A stretch of 64,000 nucleotides of DNA from Microstegium vimineum (Eukaryota > Streptophyta > Magnoliopsida > Poales > Poaceae). The DNA lies in contig CM039141.1 in assembly GCA_022036555.1 (NCBI GenBank), positions 5,057,773-5,121,772 on the forward strand. Reading direction: 5' to 3'. Both the position numbers and the translations under genes were made by a program. Numbering within the stretch: position 1 is the first letter of the stretch; the number at the start of each line of letters is the position of its first letter. Shown here piece after piece: positions 46,641 through 56,867 of the stretch. The notes beneath the pieces were generated by a model that was given only the letters and a program-made list of their open reading frames with translations, was not told the origin of the DNA and did not search any database.

Positions 46641-48497
46641 TATATGGACCAAAGGCATTACTGGTAGCAATTTCTATAGAATTCCCAATCCTATATTTTT
46701 TCCAATTTTAGCATAGGTTCTGTTTTTATTCAAATGTAAAGTACATATTACTAGGAGTTTAAAAATAGATTTATAACTTTTGGATAGTTATATAAATATA
46801 TGTTGAATTTACAAGTTTAAAACATTTAGAGACCCGGAACACATAACTTAAGAAGTTTGAGGAGCTAAACGGATGATTTGCAATTTAGAAACCGGGATGA
46901 TATCAGCAAATTTGAGGACATAAACGTGCGATCTGCGAGTTTAGGGACTGAAATGACATAGATAAACAAGTTTAAGAACATAAACAGTCGATTTGCGAGG
47001 TTAGAGACCAGGATGAAACAACCGGATATGTTCGAGGACCGCTAATGGAATGCACACATAGCTTCATTTGATCAACCAGAGGTATATATGGAGTATATAT
47101 ATCAGTGGTACAATTTAAACATACCATTAAATAGATAAACCAATATATTGCTATATTCCTTTTAAGTAAGCAAACCAAAATCCGTCCTCCTAGGACAAAT
47201 GTTTCTATATTGTGATTAAAGAAAATGGAACCGACATAAGTTAGAAAAAATAGAAAAACTCAATGTTACAGGAAAAAATACTAGTGCCCACACTAGTTGT
47301 ATGCTCTACCGTGTGTTTTCCTAGTTATGGTCCCCCTAGGTTATGATCTTGTATTTTGCGCTAACAATAGAAGCACTGACGTTCGTTATTGCCTGCTAAA
47401 AAGACTCTTATGTGTGACTCTCCAACTTTGGATTTAACCTTTACCGTGAGTTGGACATCCATCGAGTCTAGAATTACCATGACATGCCATATGGAAATTT
47501 GGGTATGTCAATGTCATAGTAAATTAGCATTCAATTCAAAGTTGGGCGCAAAGATCCCTGGTGTCGAGATTGGTGCCAACATTCACAATGTCGAGCTCTA
47601 GCCACATCAGCATTGTGTCGTCCCGCCATGACAACTATGTTTGAAGCTCAGCGCCATGGCTTGTAGCTCCCAGATAAGCCAAGGCAAAAATAACCAAAAC
47701 CGAAAGAACCGAACTGAAAAACCAAAAGAACCGAAACCGAAAAAAACGGTTCCTTATTCAATTCCTGATATTGGAGAACCGAAATAACTGAAGAAAATTC
47801 GGTTTCTACCCTCGGTTAACTGAATTACATGAATTATACTTCACTTACTTGTATTTTGTCAGAATTATGTTTGTTTTATGTGTGGTGTTTCATATTTGAA
47901 CTGTTATATATTTGTGTTACTATATTGCTAATGTTCCTTAATGAATTATCATTATTAAAAATAGATATAGTGTTGCATAAATTTGCTTTAGAACATATAT
48001 ATCTATTGTTGTTTTGACCTTTTTTAAAAACTTCGGTTAGTTCGGTTGGAACAGGAACCGAACAGAAATATCCGAGAATTTTTAGGAACCGATTTTCTTC
48101 AAAAACCGAAGAACCGAATACCCAGGCTGATCCCGGACGTGTTACCTTGGTGCCAAGAGCCATGACACCGACGTCTGGGTCTATTAAAAAATATATCTCC
48201 CAAATGTAAATGTAAATGTGAATATTTTTTTAAAAAAGGTTAAAAAAGTTGAGTTTGATGATCAGCTTACATGCCATGCAGTACAAAGCGCGTGATGTAT
48301 AACGTACTTATCATAATTGTTGTGGAAGGCAAATTATAGTTCTTTGGTTGACACTAGTAAAGTGGTACTCGAAATGGAACGAAGTTTTAAAAAGTGGAGC
48401 CCAAAACCATTTTTATAATTTGGGCATGGGATTTATAAAAGCATCCAATAAAAGGGTTATATGATAAGAAAACTTTATCCAGAATTAGAACAAAAAT
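46641..48497. other. AT-rich intergenic, repeat-derived
   Basis: No gene. Contains a degenerate tandem array (46853-47047, listed) and, at about 47690-48125, a segment full of ACCGAA words on the left and their complement (TTCGGTT) and ACCGAA again at the right. This suggests a decayed inverted-repeat element whose boundaries I cannot define. Confidence 0.4.
46853..47047. repeat. Degenerate tandem array, about 58-bp period, 3.4 units
   Basis: Units begin AAGTTTGAGGAGCTAAAC (46853), AAATTTGAGGACATAAAC (46909), AAGTTTAAGAACATAAAC (46969) and a partial ATATGTTCGAGGACCG (47027). Each contains GATYTGC and a GGGAY/AGGAT motif at the same offset. It looks like the subterminal array of a decayed DNA transposon; that origin is a guess. 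Confidence 0.6.
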
Positions 48498-48569
48498 GTG
48501 GCTGTAGTTTAGTGGTGAGAATTCCACGTTGTGGCCGTGGAGACCTGGGCTCGAATCCCAGCAGCCACA
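48498..48569 (+). tRNA. tRNA-His (anticodon GTG)
   Basis: A 72-nt cloverleaf: acceptor GTGGCTG/CAGCCAC, D arm GTTT...GAAT, anticodon stem CCACG/CGTGG with loop TTGTGGC (anticodon GTG), 4-nt variable loop, T arm CTGGG-CTCGAAT-CCCAG, discriminator A. The box B consensus (TCGAATCCC) is intact and there is no intron. G-1, required for histidyl-tRNA identity, is added after transcription in eukaryotes. T runs downstream at 48577-48580 and 48584-48589 serve as pol III terminators. All stems pair, so it is probably functional. Confidence 0.96.
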
Positions 48570-48576
48570 CATTTGA

Positions 48577-48589
48577 TTTTGCATTTTTT
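48577..48589 (+). terminator. Pol III terminator of tRNA-His
   Basis: TTTT at 48577-48580 and six T at 48584-48589, starting 8 nt past the mature tRNA end, as expected for RNA polymerase III. Confidence 0.75.
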
Positions 48590-48870
48590 AGCAAGGGGCT
48601 TAAAACTGTCCTAACAATGGGCTTTGTTCTGTTTTTTCAGCTGCAGGCTTAGAACTGGACCTTTTTTTTTAGCAACAACCTTACAACTGGGCTACACTGT
48701 TCTAGGCTAAGTAAGTAAACACGGGCTTTGTTTTGTTTTTCTTCCACCAGGCGTTGGGTCTGTTTTTTTTTAGCAACAAGCTTTACAATTGGGCTACATT
48801 GTTTGAGGCTAGTAGGTAAACATGACTTCGTTTTTTTTAGCTACAGGCTTACAACTGGGCTATATATACT
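48588..48870. repeat. Degenerate tandem repeat downstream of tRNA-His
   Basis: The phrase TTTTAGCAACAA..TTACAACTGGGCTACA..GTT..AGGCTA.GTA.GTAAACA recurs at about 48669, 48768 and (partial) 48834, with an earlier partial copy near 48588. The spacing is about 70-100 bp. Confidence 0.65.
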
Positions 48871-49838
48871 GAGTAAAAAGGCTACTATTTTTGCCACACG
48901 TTTGTTTTATTTACAACTGCACTTGGGCATCAGCATTGGAGATTCAGACAGAGCACGTGACCACAAAGCAACGCTCAACTGAACTGAGGCACGGCCCGGT
49001 TCGGTTCACCCACCCCTGGCAGACACAGCAGCACAAGGACACGTGCGCCGTTCTGTGTCGGCTGATGATCTGACGACACGCCCGCCTCCGTTTCCGCTCA
49101 ACGAAGATACACACACCCGACCCGATGATTGGCCACTCAAATTAAGGCCTGGCCTGACCAGCTAGCCGCCGCTTGCATCGCAATTTCGCAAAGCATGCGG
49201 TCCTAATCGGGGCTTAAACCCCCACTGTTCCACTAGTGCTCCTAATGCAGGCTCTGCCAAACCTGCATTTAGGGTCCGCTTGGCCGAGCTCCGCTCCGTG
49301 TTCTCCTCTAGCTGACCCGGAAGCAGAGCACGGTTTTCTTGCCGTATCGTAAATATAATGGTTCATCTTCACCTGTTTAAGGCTAGACTAGAAGGGCTTC
49401 TCCTTCGAGCAACGTTTGATGTGGCTCCACTGCAGGAGCTAGAGAGATGGAGCGGTGGAAGACATATCAAACAAGCCCTTACTTGAAGCACTATGACAAG
49501 AGTACTCTAGCAATTGTCCTATAGCAGTAGAGTGGTTACTACTATCGTTGGTGGTCGACAGATGAGCAGCGGAGCATGCCTAACTTTGACCGAGATATTG
49601 GGAGCCCTGCTACTGTATGTGTAATGCAGGGTAGTGGGCATGCATTGTGGCGCATAAAAAAAATGTACAAATTATTTTTTACTGTTGTTGTTGCATTGTT
49701 GTTGTTGTAATGTACAAACTTTATAAATAACTTAAATTTAACTATGTTTATACAAATTATTTGACTAAGACGATGATCAAGTGTGAAATAAAAAGCTAAA
49801 TATTTTATATTTAAGAAGATGGAGGAAGTATCAACTTA
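48871..49838. other. Intergenic, no gene seen
   Basis: No coding or RNA feature recognised. Confidence 0.4.
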
Positions 49839-50250
49839 GAGTGTGTTTAGTTCCCATAAGTCAGGGGACTTAAAATCAGTGACTTATAAGTCATGTTTGT
49901 TTGGTTTTCAATGATTTATAAGTCATGCAGAAAATGGGTTGGAGTGTAATCCCCAAATAAAAAAGTTGTGGTCCTATGTAAAAAGAAGATGACTTATAAG
50001 TTCATAAGTTAGGGTAGAGCAACTTATGGACTTATAAGTTGGCGCAAAATAAGTCACTTTTTTTACTTTTGAACTTATAAGTCACCTGTCCCCAAATAAA
50101 AAAGTTGTGGTCCTATGTAAAAAGAAGATGACTTATAAGTTCATAAGTTAGGGTGGAGCAACTTATGGACTTATAAGTTGGCGCAAAATAAGTCACTTTT
50201 TTTACTTTTGAACTTATAAGTCACCTGACTTATGGAAACCAAACAGGGTC
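49839..50250. mobile_element. Tourist (PIF/Harbinger) MITE with internal 139-bp tandem duplication
   Basis: The ends share GTTTRGTTYCCATAAGTCAG in inverted orientation. TTA flanks both sides (49836-49838, 50251-50253), the Tourist/Harbinger target preference. Inside, 49951-50089 is repeated at 50090-50228 with one clear internal difference (A/G in GGGTRGAGC). Many ACTTATAAGT palindromes occur. The near-identity of the internal copies implies a recent duplication within the element. Confidence 0.85.
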
Positions 50251-50253
50251 TTA

Positions 50254-50693
50254 CTTCCTCCCTCCAAAAAGAAGACGCTATGAGATACGTACATGTCAAA
50301 CTTTGACTAAGTTTATAAAAAATATAGGCAACATTTATATCGCCAAATAAATTTGTTAGAAAACTAGACTTTGAAATCTTTCCGATGATATTCATTACTT
50401 AATATAATTATTTATATATTTTAATACCGCCTGCCGATTTTTGCAATTGTCAGTCGACACCGCTGCAATCCGTATTTGGAGATATATAAATAATTATGAT
50501 GTATATATAAATATGTACAATCGTAAAATATATAAATAATTATGATATATAATTAGTATTATTATAAAGATTTTTAAATCTAGTTTTTTAATAAATTTAT
50601 GTGAAGATATAAATATTACATGTATTTTGTATCAATCGAATCAAACTTGTGACATCAACATCAACGAAGACGTTTATTTAGGGACTGAGAGAG
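50254..50693. mobile_element. Palindromic TA-flanked MITE abutting the Tourist element
   Basis: Left arm CTTCCTCCCTCCAAAAAG... and right arm (reverse complement CTCTCTCAGTCCCTAAATAA...) share inverted CAAATAAATTTGTTA and AAACTAGA.TT.AAA.TCTTT blocks. TA flanks at 50252-50253 and 50694-50695. It belongs to the family of 8054-8293 but carries about 110 extra bp (50420-50530) in the centre. Its left TA is also part of the Tourist TTA. Confidence 0.7.
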
Positions 50694-50695
50694 TA

Positions 50696-51176
50696 GAGCT
50701 CAGTAGGCATCCATCACCATCACGGGCTAGTGCTAGGCCTGCTAGGCAAGGCATTAGGCAGAACGCTCTTTCTATTCACCCGACCCGAGTCACCTTTGCT
50801 TTTCTGGGGAGTACAAAATCCATGTTTGCATGCATGCTTTGATGTTTCGTCAATCCGTATGAAGTTTTTTTTTGAGGCAATCTGTCTGGATTCCCCGAGA
50901 GAATCATCCAGCCAAGCAATCAGGAGTGCACGCATCACCCAGGCGAGGCGGCCAGGCTCCAGCACGTGCCGGTTTGGTTGAAATTGAAAAGTTTGGCCAG
51001 GTTTCCTTGTCCAGCCAAGCCAAGCGACGGCCGGGGGCGCGACGTACAGTACTACGTTTGGAGTAGGTACACGTGGAGTCGTGGATGCATGCAGCCGCAG
51101 CGTGCCGCTTCTGAGCTCACCGCAACTTTGCAAACCCAACAGAACCGGTGGTCCTTGAGTTTAGGGTATTAACTTA
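50696..51176. other. Intergenic, no gene seen
   Basis: No supported feature; open frames here lack recognisable domains. Confidence 0.4.
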
Positions 51177-51405
51177 GAGCAAGTTTACTGATACAGCCAG
51201 CAGCTGATTGTATGAATATTTGCAACTCACCTATATAATGGTTATACCTTCACAATTAATACATAGTCCACTTATCTATCTTATGTATTTTCTTGGTTCT
51301 TATGTCCAAGCTGATGATAAACTTACAGCCCACTCCTCTCATCTCTTCTTCTCTCTCCTCCACATCAGTATTTAGCTTTCTTAGAGCCTACTATTATATA
51401 TGCTC
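51177..51405. mobile_element. Probable Harbinger-type MITE, 229 bp
   Basis: TTA flanks both sides (51174-51176, 51406-51408) and the ends begin GAGCA in inverted orientation. The inverted repeat is short, so the call rests mainly on the flanking TTA, size and AT-rich non-coding interior. Confidence 0.5.
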
Positions 51406-51408
51406 TTA

Positions 51409-52658
51409 GTGTGTCCCCTACAGTGATACAAATAGCTAGCATCTAATATATTTTATTACACGTGGACGAGAGAGAGGGTAAAAAATGATCTCGCTAGCGA
51501 CTCCTCAAGCAGTAGTCTCGCACGGTATCCCAAATGTTTACGGTCACCGACACACTGCTACTTTTCAATCGACCATGCGCATTAGCGTTTTCTTCTATTT
51601 TTTTTAAACTTTTTTCCTTCTCTCCTCCCTACCGATTTGCATGATCTATTGAGGACGCTCTCGATGGGCCTGTTTAATATGACTCCAATTCTATTCAGAG
51701 TAGCTCCACTCTAGAAATTCAGCTGGAGCTAGCTCTGAGTAGAGTTGGAGTTGTTTGTTTGGAACATTTGGCTAGAATGCTACTCTGAGCTCTAAAATTG
51801 TCTGTTTTCAGTGTGATTTGCCCAATTTATCTTTGGTTGACATGCGTATACTTCATTGATGCGTATAATAAAAGATGATCATGGTGGCTTAAAGTCAGCT
51901 ATAATACTTACTCTTAGTATATCTACACCTCGATCTACTGTCCTTGCATATACGGAGGGAGGGAGGGAGGGAGGACACTGGATCACGCTGGAGCTGAACA
52001 GTACTAGTACGCAGCTCATTCATGTCACGGCAGGATCGGAGGCGCCGACGCCAGCTAGGCTGTGCAGCAGCTAATTGCGGTACGCCGCCCAATAAAAAGT
52101 TGCTGCATGCAATGAAGCCCCCAGACAGACACCAACCACAACGTCGCAGCGCAACCTGCCTTGTATGGATCGGATTCCCCCCTCGGCTCTCCCCCAAAAG
52201 CAGTGACCAGTGAATTATAATGCAATGCTATCACGGTTTTCCCATGCCTTTTCTTTTCACTTTTTCCTCCACCACCGTCCACCGCCGCTCTGTAATTCCG
52301 TTTCCACCGACCCGGCTTCTCCTTTCGCGAGATGCTTTACTTCACACACCTGTAACGCCGCACCAGGCAACGGCACGCCGCGTTACACGTCCCAGCTAGG
52401 CACTAGCACAGTAGCAAAGCACCCCCACTACAGAACCTCCATTGCCAGCCAGCTGCGCTTGCCACTACTCCTACTGCGTAGTATAAGTTCCTTTCTTCCT
52501 TGGCCGCTTCTGCGCTGCTCGCCTCCCTTCTCCTCCTCCACCCCCACTTTTCTCTCCCTTCTAGATCCATTCCTCCCCGTGCTCACGGCTCATCTGCGAG
52601 CAGATTGAGCGGGCAGCCGGCGCCGAGGACCGCCGAGGGGGAGCCAGATTGAGCCGCT
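51409..52658. other. Intergenic and pectin acetylesterase 5' region
   Basis: It contains a decayed element near 51665-51785 (GGCCTGTTTAATATGACTCC and inverted AGAGTTGGAGTTGTTTGTTT), a (GGGA)n run at 51957-51973, and from about 52490 a CT-rich leader of the downstream gene. No clear TATA box was found. Confidence 0.4.
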
Positions 52659-55600
52659 ATGGCCTCCTCCTCCTCTTGGGTTCTTTCCCTGGTTCTTGCG
52701 CTGCTGTCGGTCGGTGCAAGCATGGCGCGTGGCTCCGAGCCCTGGGGGAACCAGACGCAGCAGGTGTACGCCACCACCGCAAACTCCGGTGGCAGCAACG
52801 GCGTCTTCGTCGGCCTCACTCTCATCCAGTCTGCGGCGGCCAAGGGAGCGGGTAATAATTCCATTCCTCTGGTTCTAGTTCCAGTTCCAGTTCCAGCAGC
52901 GGAATTGTGCCATTCTTTAATATGTTTTCTTCCAAAGATTAGTTTTTTACTAGCAGCCACGCGCCCACAAACGCGAGTTCTTGGGTTCAGTCGCTGGGTC
53001 GAGACTCGAGAGTGTGTGTTCTTTGGTTGTGTGAAGCATGTTCCGACACCGTTGACCGTGGTTGGTCAGCGCATCTATACAATAAGTAGATTGGATTGCA
53101 TTGTGATTTCCGTTTCGTCTCTCTCTCCTTATACTATCCCTTTTTCTATAGGTGCTGTGTTGATTGAGTGATCATTCAGGGTCATCCGTCATTTGTTTGG
53201 TCCTACCAAATGTATGGGTGTGGATCTAGCCATGCCACCGTTGGTGGTTGCCATGATGAATTATTGTTTTTTTTTTCACTTCCATGATGATGAATTATTG
53301 TTACCTGATTGGGGGCAAATGGAACTCAATACCATCAATTGCGTGTTGTTTCTCTATACGTTTTAAGCATGTGTCTAGGCGATTACCAACTGACTATTGT
53401 AAATACCAAACAATTCATTTATTTGCTTGTATTGCTCAAGATTTGAACTAGCTGTAAAGTGGCGTTTTCTTTTGTTTTTTTATCTATTTCAGATAACCTT
53501 TTTGTGTGAACTTAATAAAAGATCAGAATTTTGAAAGATCTATGCACCCAAAGTTAATCAAAGTGTTGGGTGCCAATTACTTTAGATTTTTGAAAAAGTA
53601 ATTGCTTTAGGCTGATGGTTTCTGCGGCTAATGCAGTTTTGTTGTGAGAGAAAAACATTGTACCATGGATGACTGATAAGTTCAAGCGAACATGGTATCC
53701 TTTTCAAAAGAAAAAAAAAACAGTGTTGAGGTAGTTGATAAGTAATCAGCTCTATTCTCCCAGAATTCCAGTGTGCTGGAAATTCAATCTAGCTTGTAGC
53801 AGGGCAGTGCTGGTAAAAGTTGATGCTTACCTCCTCCTCCTGTGATAACCATTACAGTGTGCTTGGATGGAAGCTTACCAGGTTACCACCTGCACAGAGG
53901 GTTTGGTTCAGGAGCAAACAGTTGGCTCGTCAATCTCGAGGTGAGGAATACAACATATTTCACATAGACGTGACGTCACAGATAAACTTATGAAAATGAC
54001 ACTTCACACTATTATATGTTGCCATGTGCCAGTTAGGCTTAACATCTGCTTGTGACTGAAATGGTATTCAGGGTGGAGGCTGGTGCAATGATGTCAGCAG
54101 CTGTGTGTTCCGCAAGGGCAGTCGTCGTGGGTCATCTAATCACATGGAGAGACAACTCCAGTTTACGGGAATAATGAGTAACAGACCTGAAGAGAATCCT
54201 GGTATTGTTCTCAGCAAATCTGCCTCGTGATTCTTTTTGTTTTTACATTTTCATACGGAGGTTTTGCTAACACTAAAAAATGTATTTCTGTTGATTATTT
54301 AGTTATTGTCTTAGGTTGTGTGATCGTTATTGTTTTTCTCTCTCTTAGATTTCTACAACTGGAATAGAGTGAAGGTCCGGTACTGTGACGGTGGATCTTT
54401 CACTGGTGATGGTTCTGATGCGGTTAGTGAAATTCTGTCTCAACTCGTGGCATTTTTTTTCCTTATTAGTTTCAGAACACAAACTAAATGTGTGCGTCAA
54501 GGGATGCTACTCCAAAAATCAATCTTTGTTTTTTTTTTGTTTACTGAACCACAACAATTCACTGCCCTTCTTTTTCTTTAGGCTTCGGGCCTTTATTTCC
54601 GAGGTCAGCGCATTTGGCAGGCCGCTATGGATGACCTAATGGCGCAAGGAATGCGTTATGCTAATCAGGTATTTATACTTAATTTCCTCTACTCTTCTCT
54701 TACTCATTTTTTCTTTAGCTTTTTGGAAATCATTTTCATGTCCCTGATGCAATTTATCGTATACCAGGCCCTTCTTTCTGGATGCTCTGCCGGTGGTGTT
54801 TCTACCATACTTCACTGTGATGAATTCCGTGGATTGTTTCCATCAAATACCAGAGTCAAATGCCTGGCTGATGCTGGGATGTTTCTTGACACGTATGCTC
54901 ACACAAACAAATGAAACTTTCTTTGATACTTTATCTTAATCATAGTCATTATATGCTACTATGAGGAAATTGTAATCACTTCTATTGTATATTGGTGTGA
55001 ATTGGTCCTTAATCATTTGCAGTGTTGATGTTTCTGGGCGTCGGGAAATGAGATCCTTTTTCAATGGCATTGTGAGATTGCAGGTATGCACCACTTTGTC
55101 AGCCATATCTTTTCACTTTTGTTTTTGTAAGAGTTTCTTCCTGCTATCAATGCTACTTCTACCAGCGATGCCTCTAGTCTATCAGATTTTTTTTGTGCCA
55201 ATAGCAGAAGTAACTTCATTTTGTCTTGATTGCCCTTCACCTAAAATTCAGGGTTCTGGAAGAAGCTTGCCTAGGTCTTGCACCTCACGCATGGACAAAA
55301 CCTCGGTAATACAAACATCCAGGAATATCTATCAGAGATAAAACTTGTGAAGTTTTCTTTTCCTAACTTCTTCTCCGTTCTTCCTACAGTGCTTTTTCCC
55401 GCAGAACGTGTTGCCAACCATTCAAACCCCAACTTTTGTTTTGAACACTGCCTATGACGTGTGGCAGGTAAAAGTTATGTGCATAGCGTTGCACTGTAAT
55501 GGGTCTGGACTTTGGAATTGAAAATAAAAGTGTAAATCAGAAAGAAAGAAAAAACTGTTCATCGAAGTAAGTAACTCATGATCCTGTATTTTCCAGCTCC

Positions 55601-56181
55601 AACAAAGTGTGGCCCCCAGAACAGCTGATCCTCAAGGTCTTTGGTCAAAGTGTAGGACAAACCATGCCTTCTGTAATAGCAACCAGCTTCAGTTTTTGCA
55701 AGGTATTTCATGGATTTCTCAGTTATTTTGAGTTGTAATTCGTTAACTAGATTAAGGCAGGTTCAGCTGATCTTGATCTCCTATGCACGATGCAGGGTTC
55801 AGGAACGAAATGCTTGATGCCGTGAGGGGTTTCTCTGCGTCAAGGCAAAATGGTTTGTTCATCAACTCATGTTTTGCTCATTGCCAGAGCGAGAGACAGG
55901 ATACTTGGTACGCGAACAACTCACCGCGTCTTGGTAACAAGGTACACATGTCGAAACAAACGCAAACAACAAAATATCTGGCCTCAGATACATGAAGAGC
56001 ACTTCGTTGTGAAGCTAGCAAATCTGTCTGTGACGAGCCTTCTTGGACATCTTATGATCTGCAGAAAATCGCCGACGCTGTTGGGGATTGGTTCTTCGAG
56101 AGGGGAGACGCGAAGTACACAGACTGCCCATACCCTTGCGATGGCACTTGCCATCATCTTGTGTTCAGAAGAGACCATTAA
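52659..56181 (+). CDS. PAE: Pectin acetylesterase (CE13/Notum-like)
   Basis: Removes O-acetyl groups from cell-wall pectin; secreted. Twelve exons: 52659-52851, 53858-53940, 54072-54201, 54349-54422, 54582-54668, 54768-54892, 55023-55083, 55252-55305, 55390-55467, 55597-55702, 55796-55941, 56065-56181 (TAA), all phase-consistent, 417 residues. N-terminal signal peptide (about 1-25). Then come the family blocks: CLDGSLPGYHLHRGFGSGAN, GGGWCND, NRPEENPDFYNWNRVKVRYC, the nucleophile elbow GCSAGG (194-199, Ser196), CFFPQNVLP, NTAYDVWQ (likely catalytic Asp292) and C-terminal GTCHHLVF (likely His409 or 410). Many cysteines suggest disulfides. Length is normal for plant PAEs. Catalytic residues are assigned by family analogy. 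No damage seen. Confidence 0.95.
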
Positions 56182-56675
56182 GATTATTCTTCAACACAAA
56201 CAATTTCATCAGATGGTAAAAGGAACAGACCCCAATGGGTACAGAATCAAAACAAGGTATAGATACAGAGAAGGTGCAATGATTGATAGGGCAGGGACCT
56301 TCGCCCCGCACATGCGCGCGGAGGCCTCTGCATTAGCTTCACATGACATCGATTCATTTCATTGGAAAAATGTCCATGATTGCGTACAAGAACATTTGGA
56401 CCCTATCGCCTGTCGGTGTACTGTATAACACTATAACGTGTACGTTACAAATGGTCAATGCTCAGGTACTCCGGTTACCTCCCAGGAGCTGGACAGTTGA
56501 TTTTTCTAAACTTAATAATTTACTAAATAAATTAATAAATAAAAAATCAAAAAATAAAATACTATGCGACCGGTAGTGACGGAGGAAACCCCGCTGCCGT
56601 TTCCTTCTCGCACGGGCGCACAGTAGTAGTACCAGGCTATGAATAGTAGCAGCTGCACCGCACACTCGCAGCAAA
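56182..56675. other. Pectin acetylesterase 3' UTR and spacer
   Basis: The 3' UTR likely extends to about 56450-56560, where AT-rich sequence with AATAAA-like words occurs (AAATAAATTAATAAATAAAA near 56523). Confidence 0.4.
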
Positions 56676-56867
56676 ACGGCATGGCGACCTTGGCCCTGCC
56701 GCAGAGCTGCTGCATGCATTCATGCGTCAGCCTCAGCCATTCCATCCACTCCGGCGTTCCCGGCGGTGCTGACGGCATGGCGACCTTGGCCCTGCCGCAG
56801 AGCTGCTGCATGCATTCATGCGTCAGCCTCAGCCATTCCATCCACTCCGGCGTTCCCGGCGGTGCTG
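56676..56867. repeat. Perfect tandem duplication, 96-bp unit, 2 copies
   Basis: Units 56676-56771 and 56772-56867 are identical by eye over all 96 bases. The length is 32 codons. On the minus strand each unit encodes a balanced peptide containing GTPEWMEWLRLTHECMQQLC, which looks more protein-like than the plus-strand frame. It could be part of an unrecognised exon or an old gene fragment. Confidence 0.92.
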
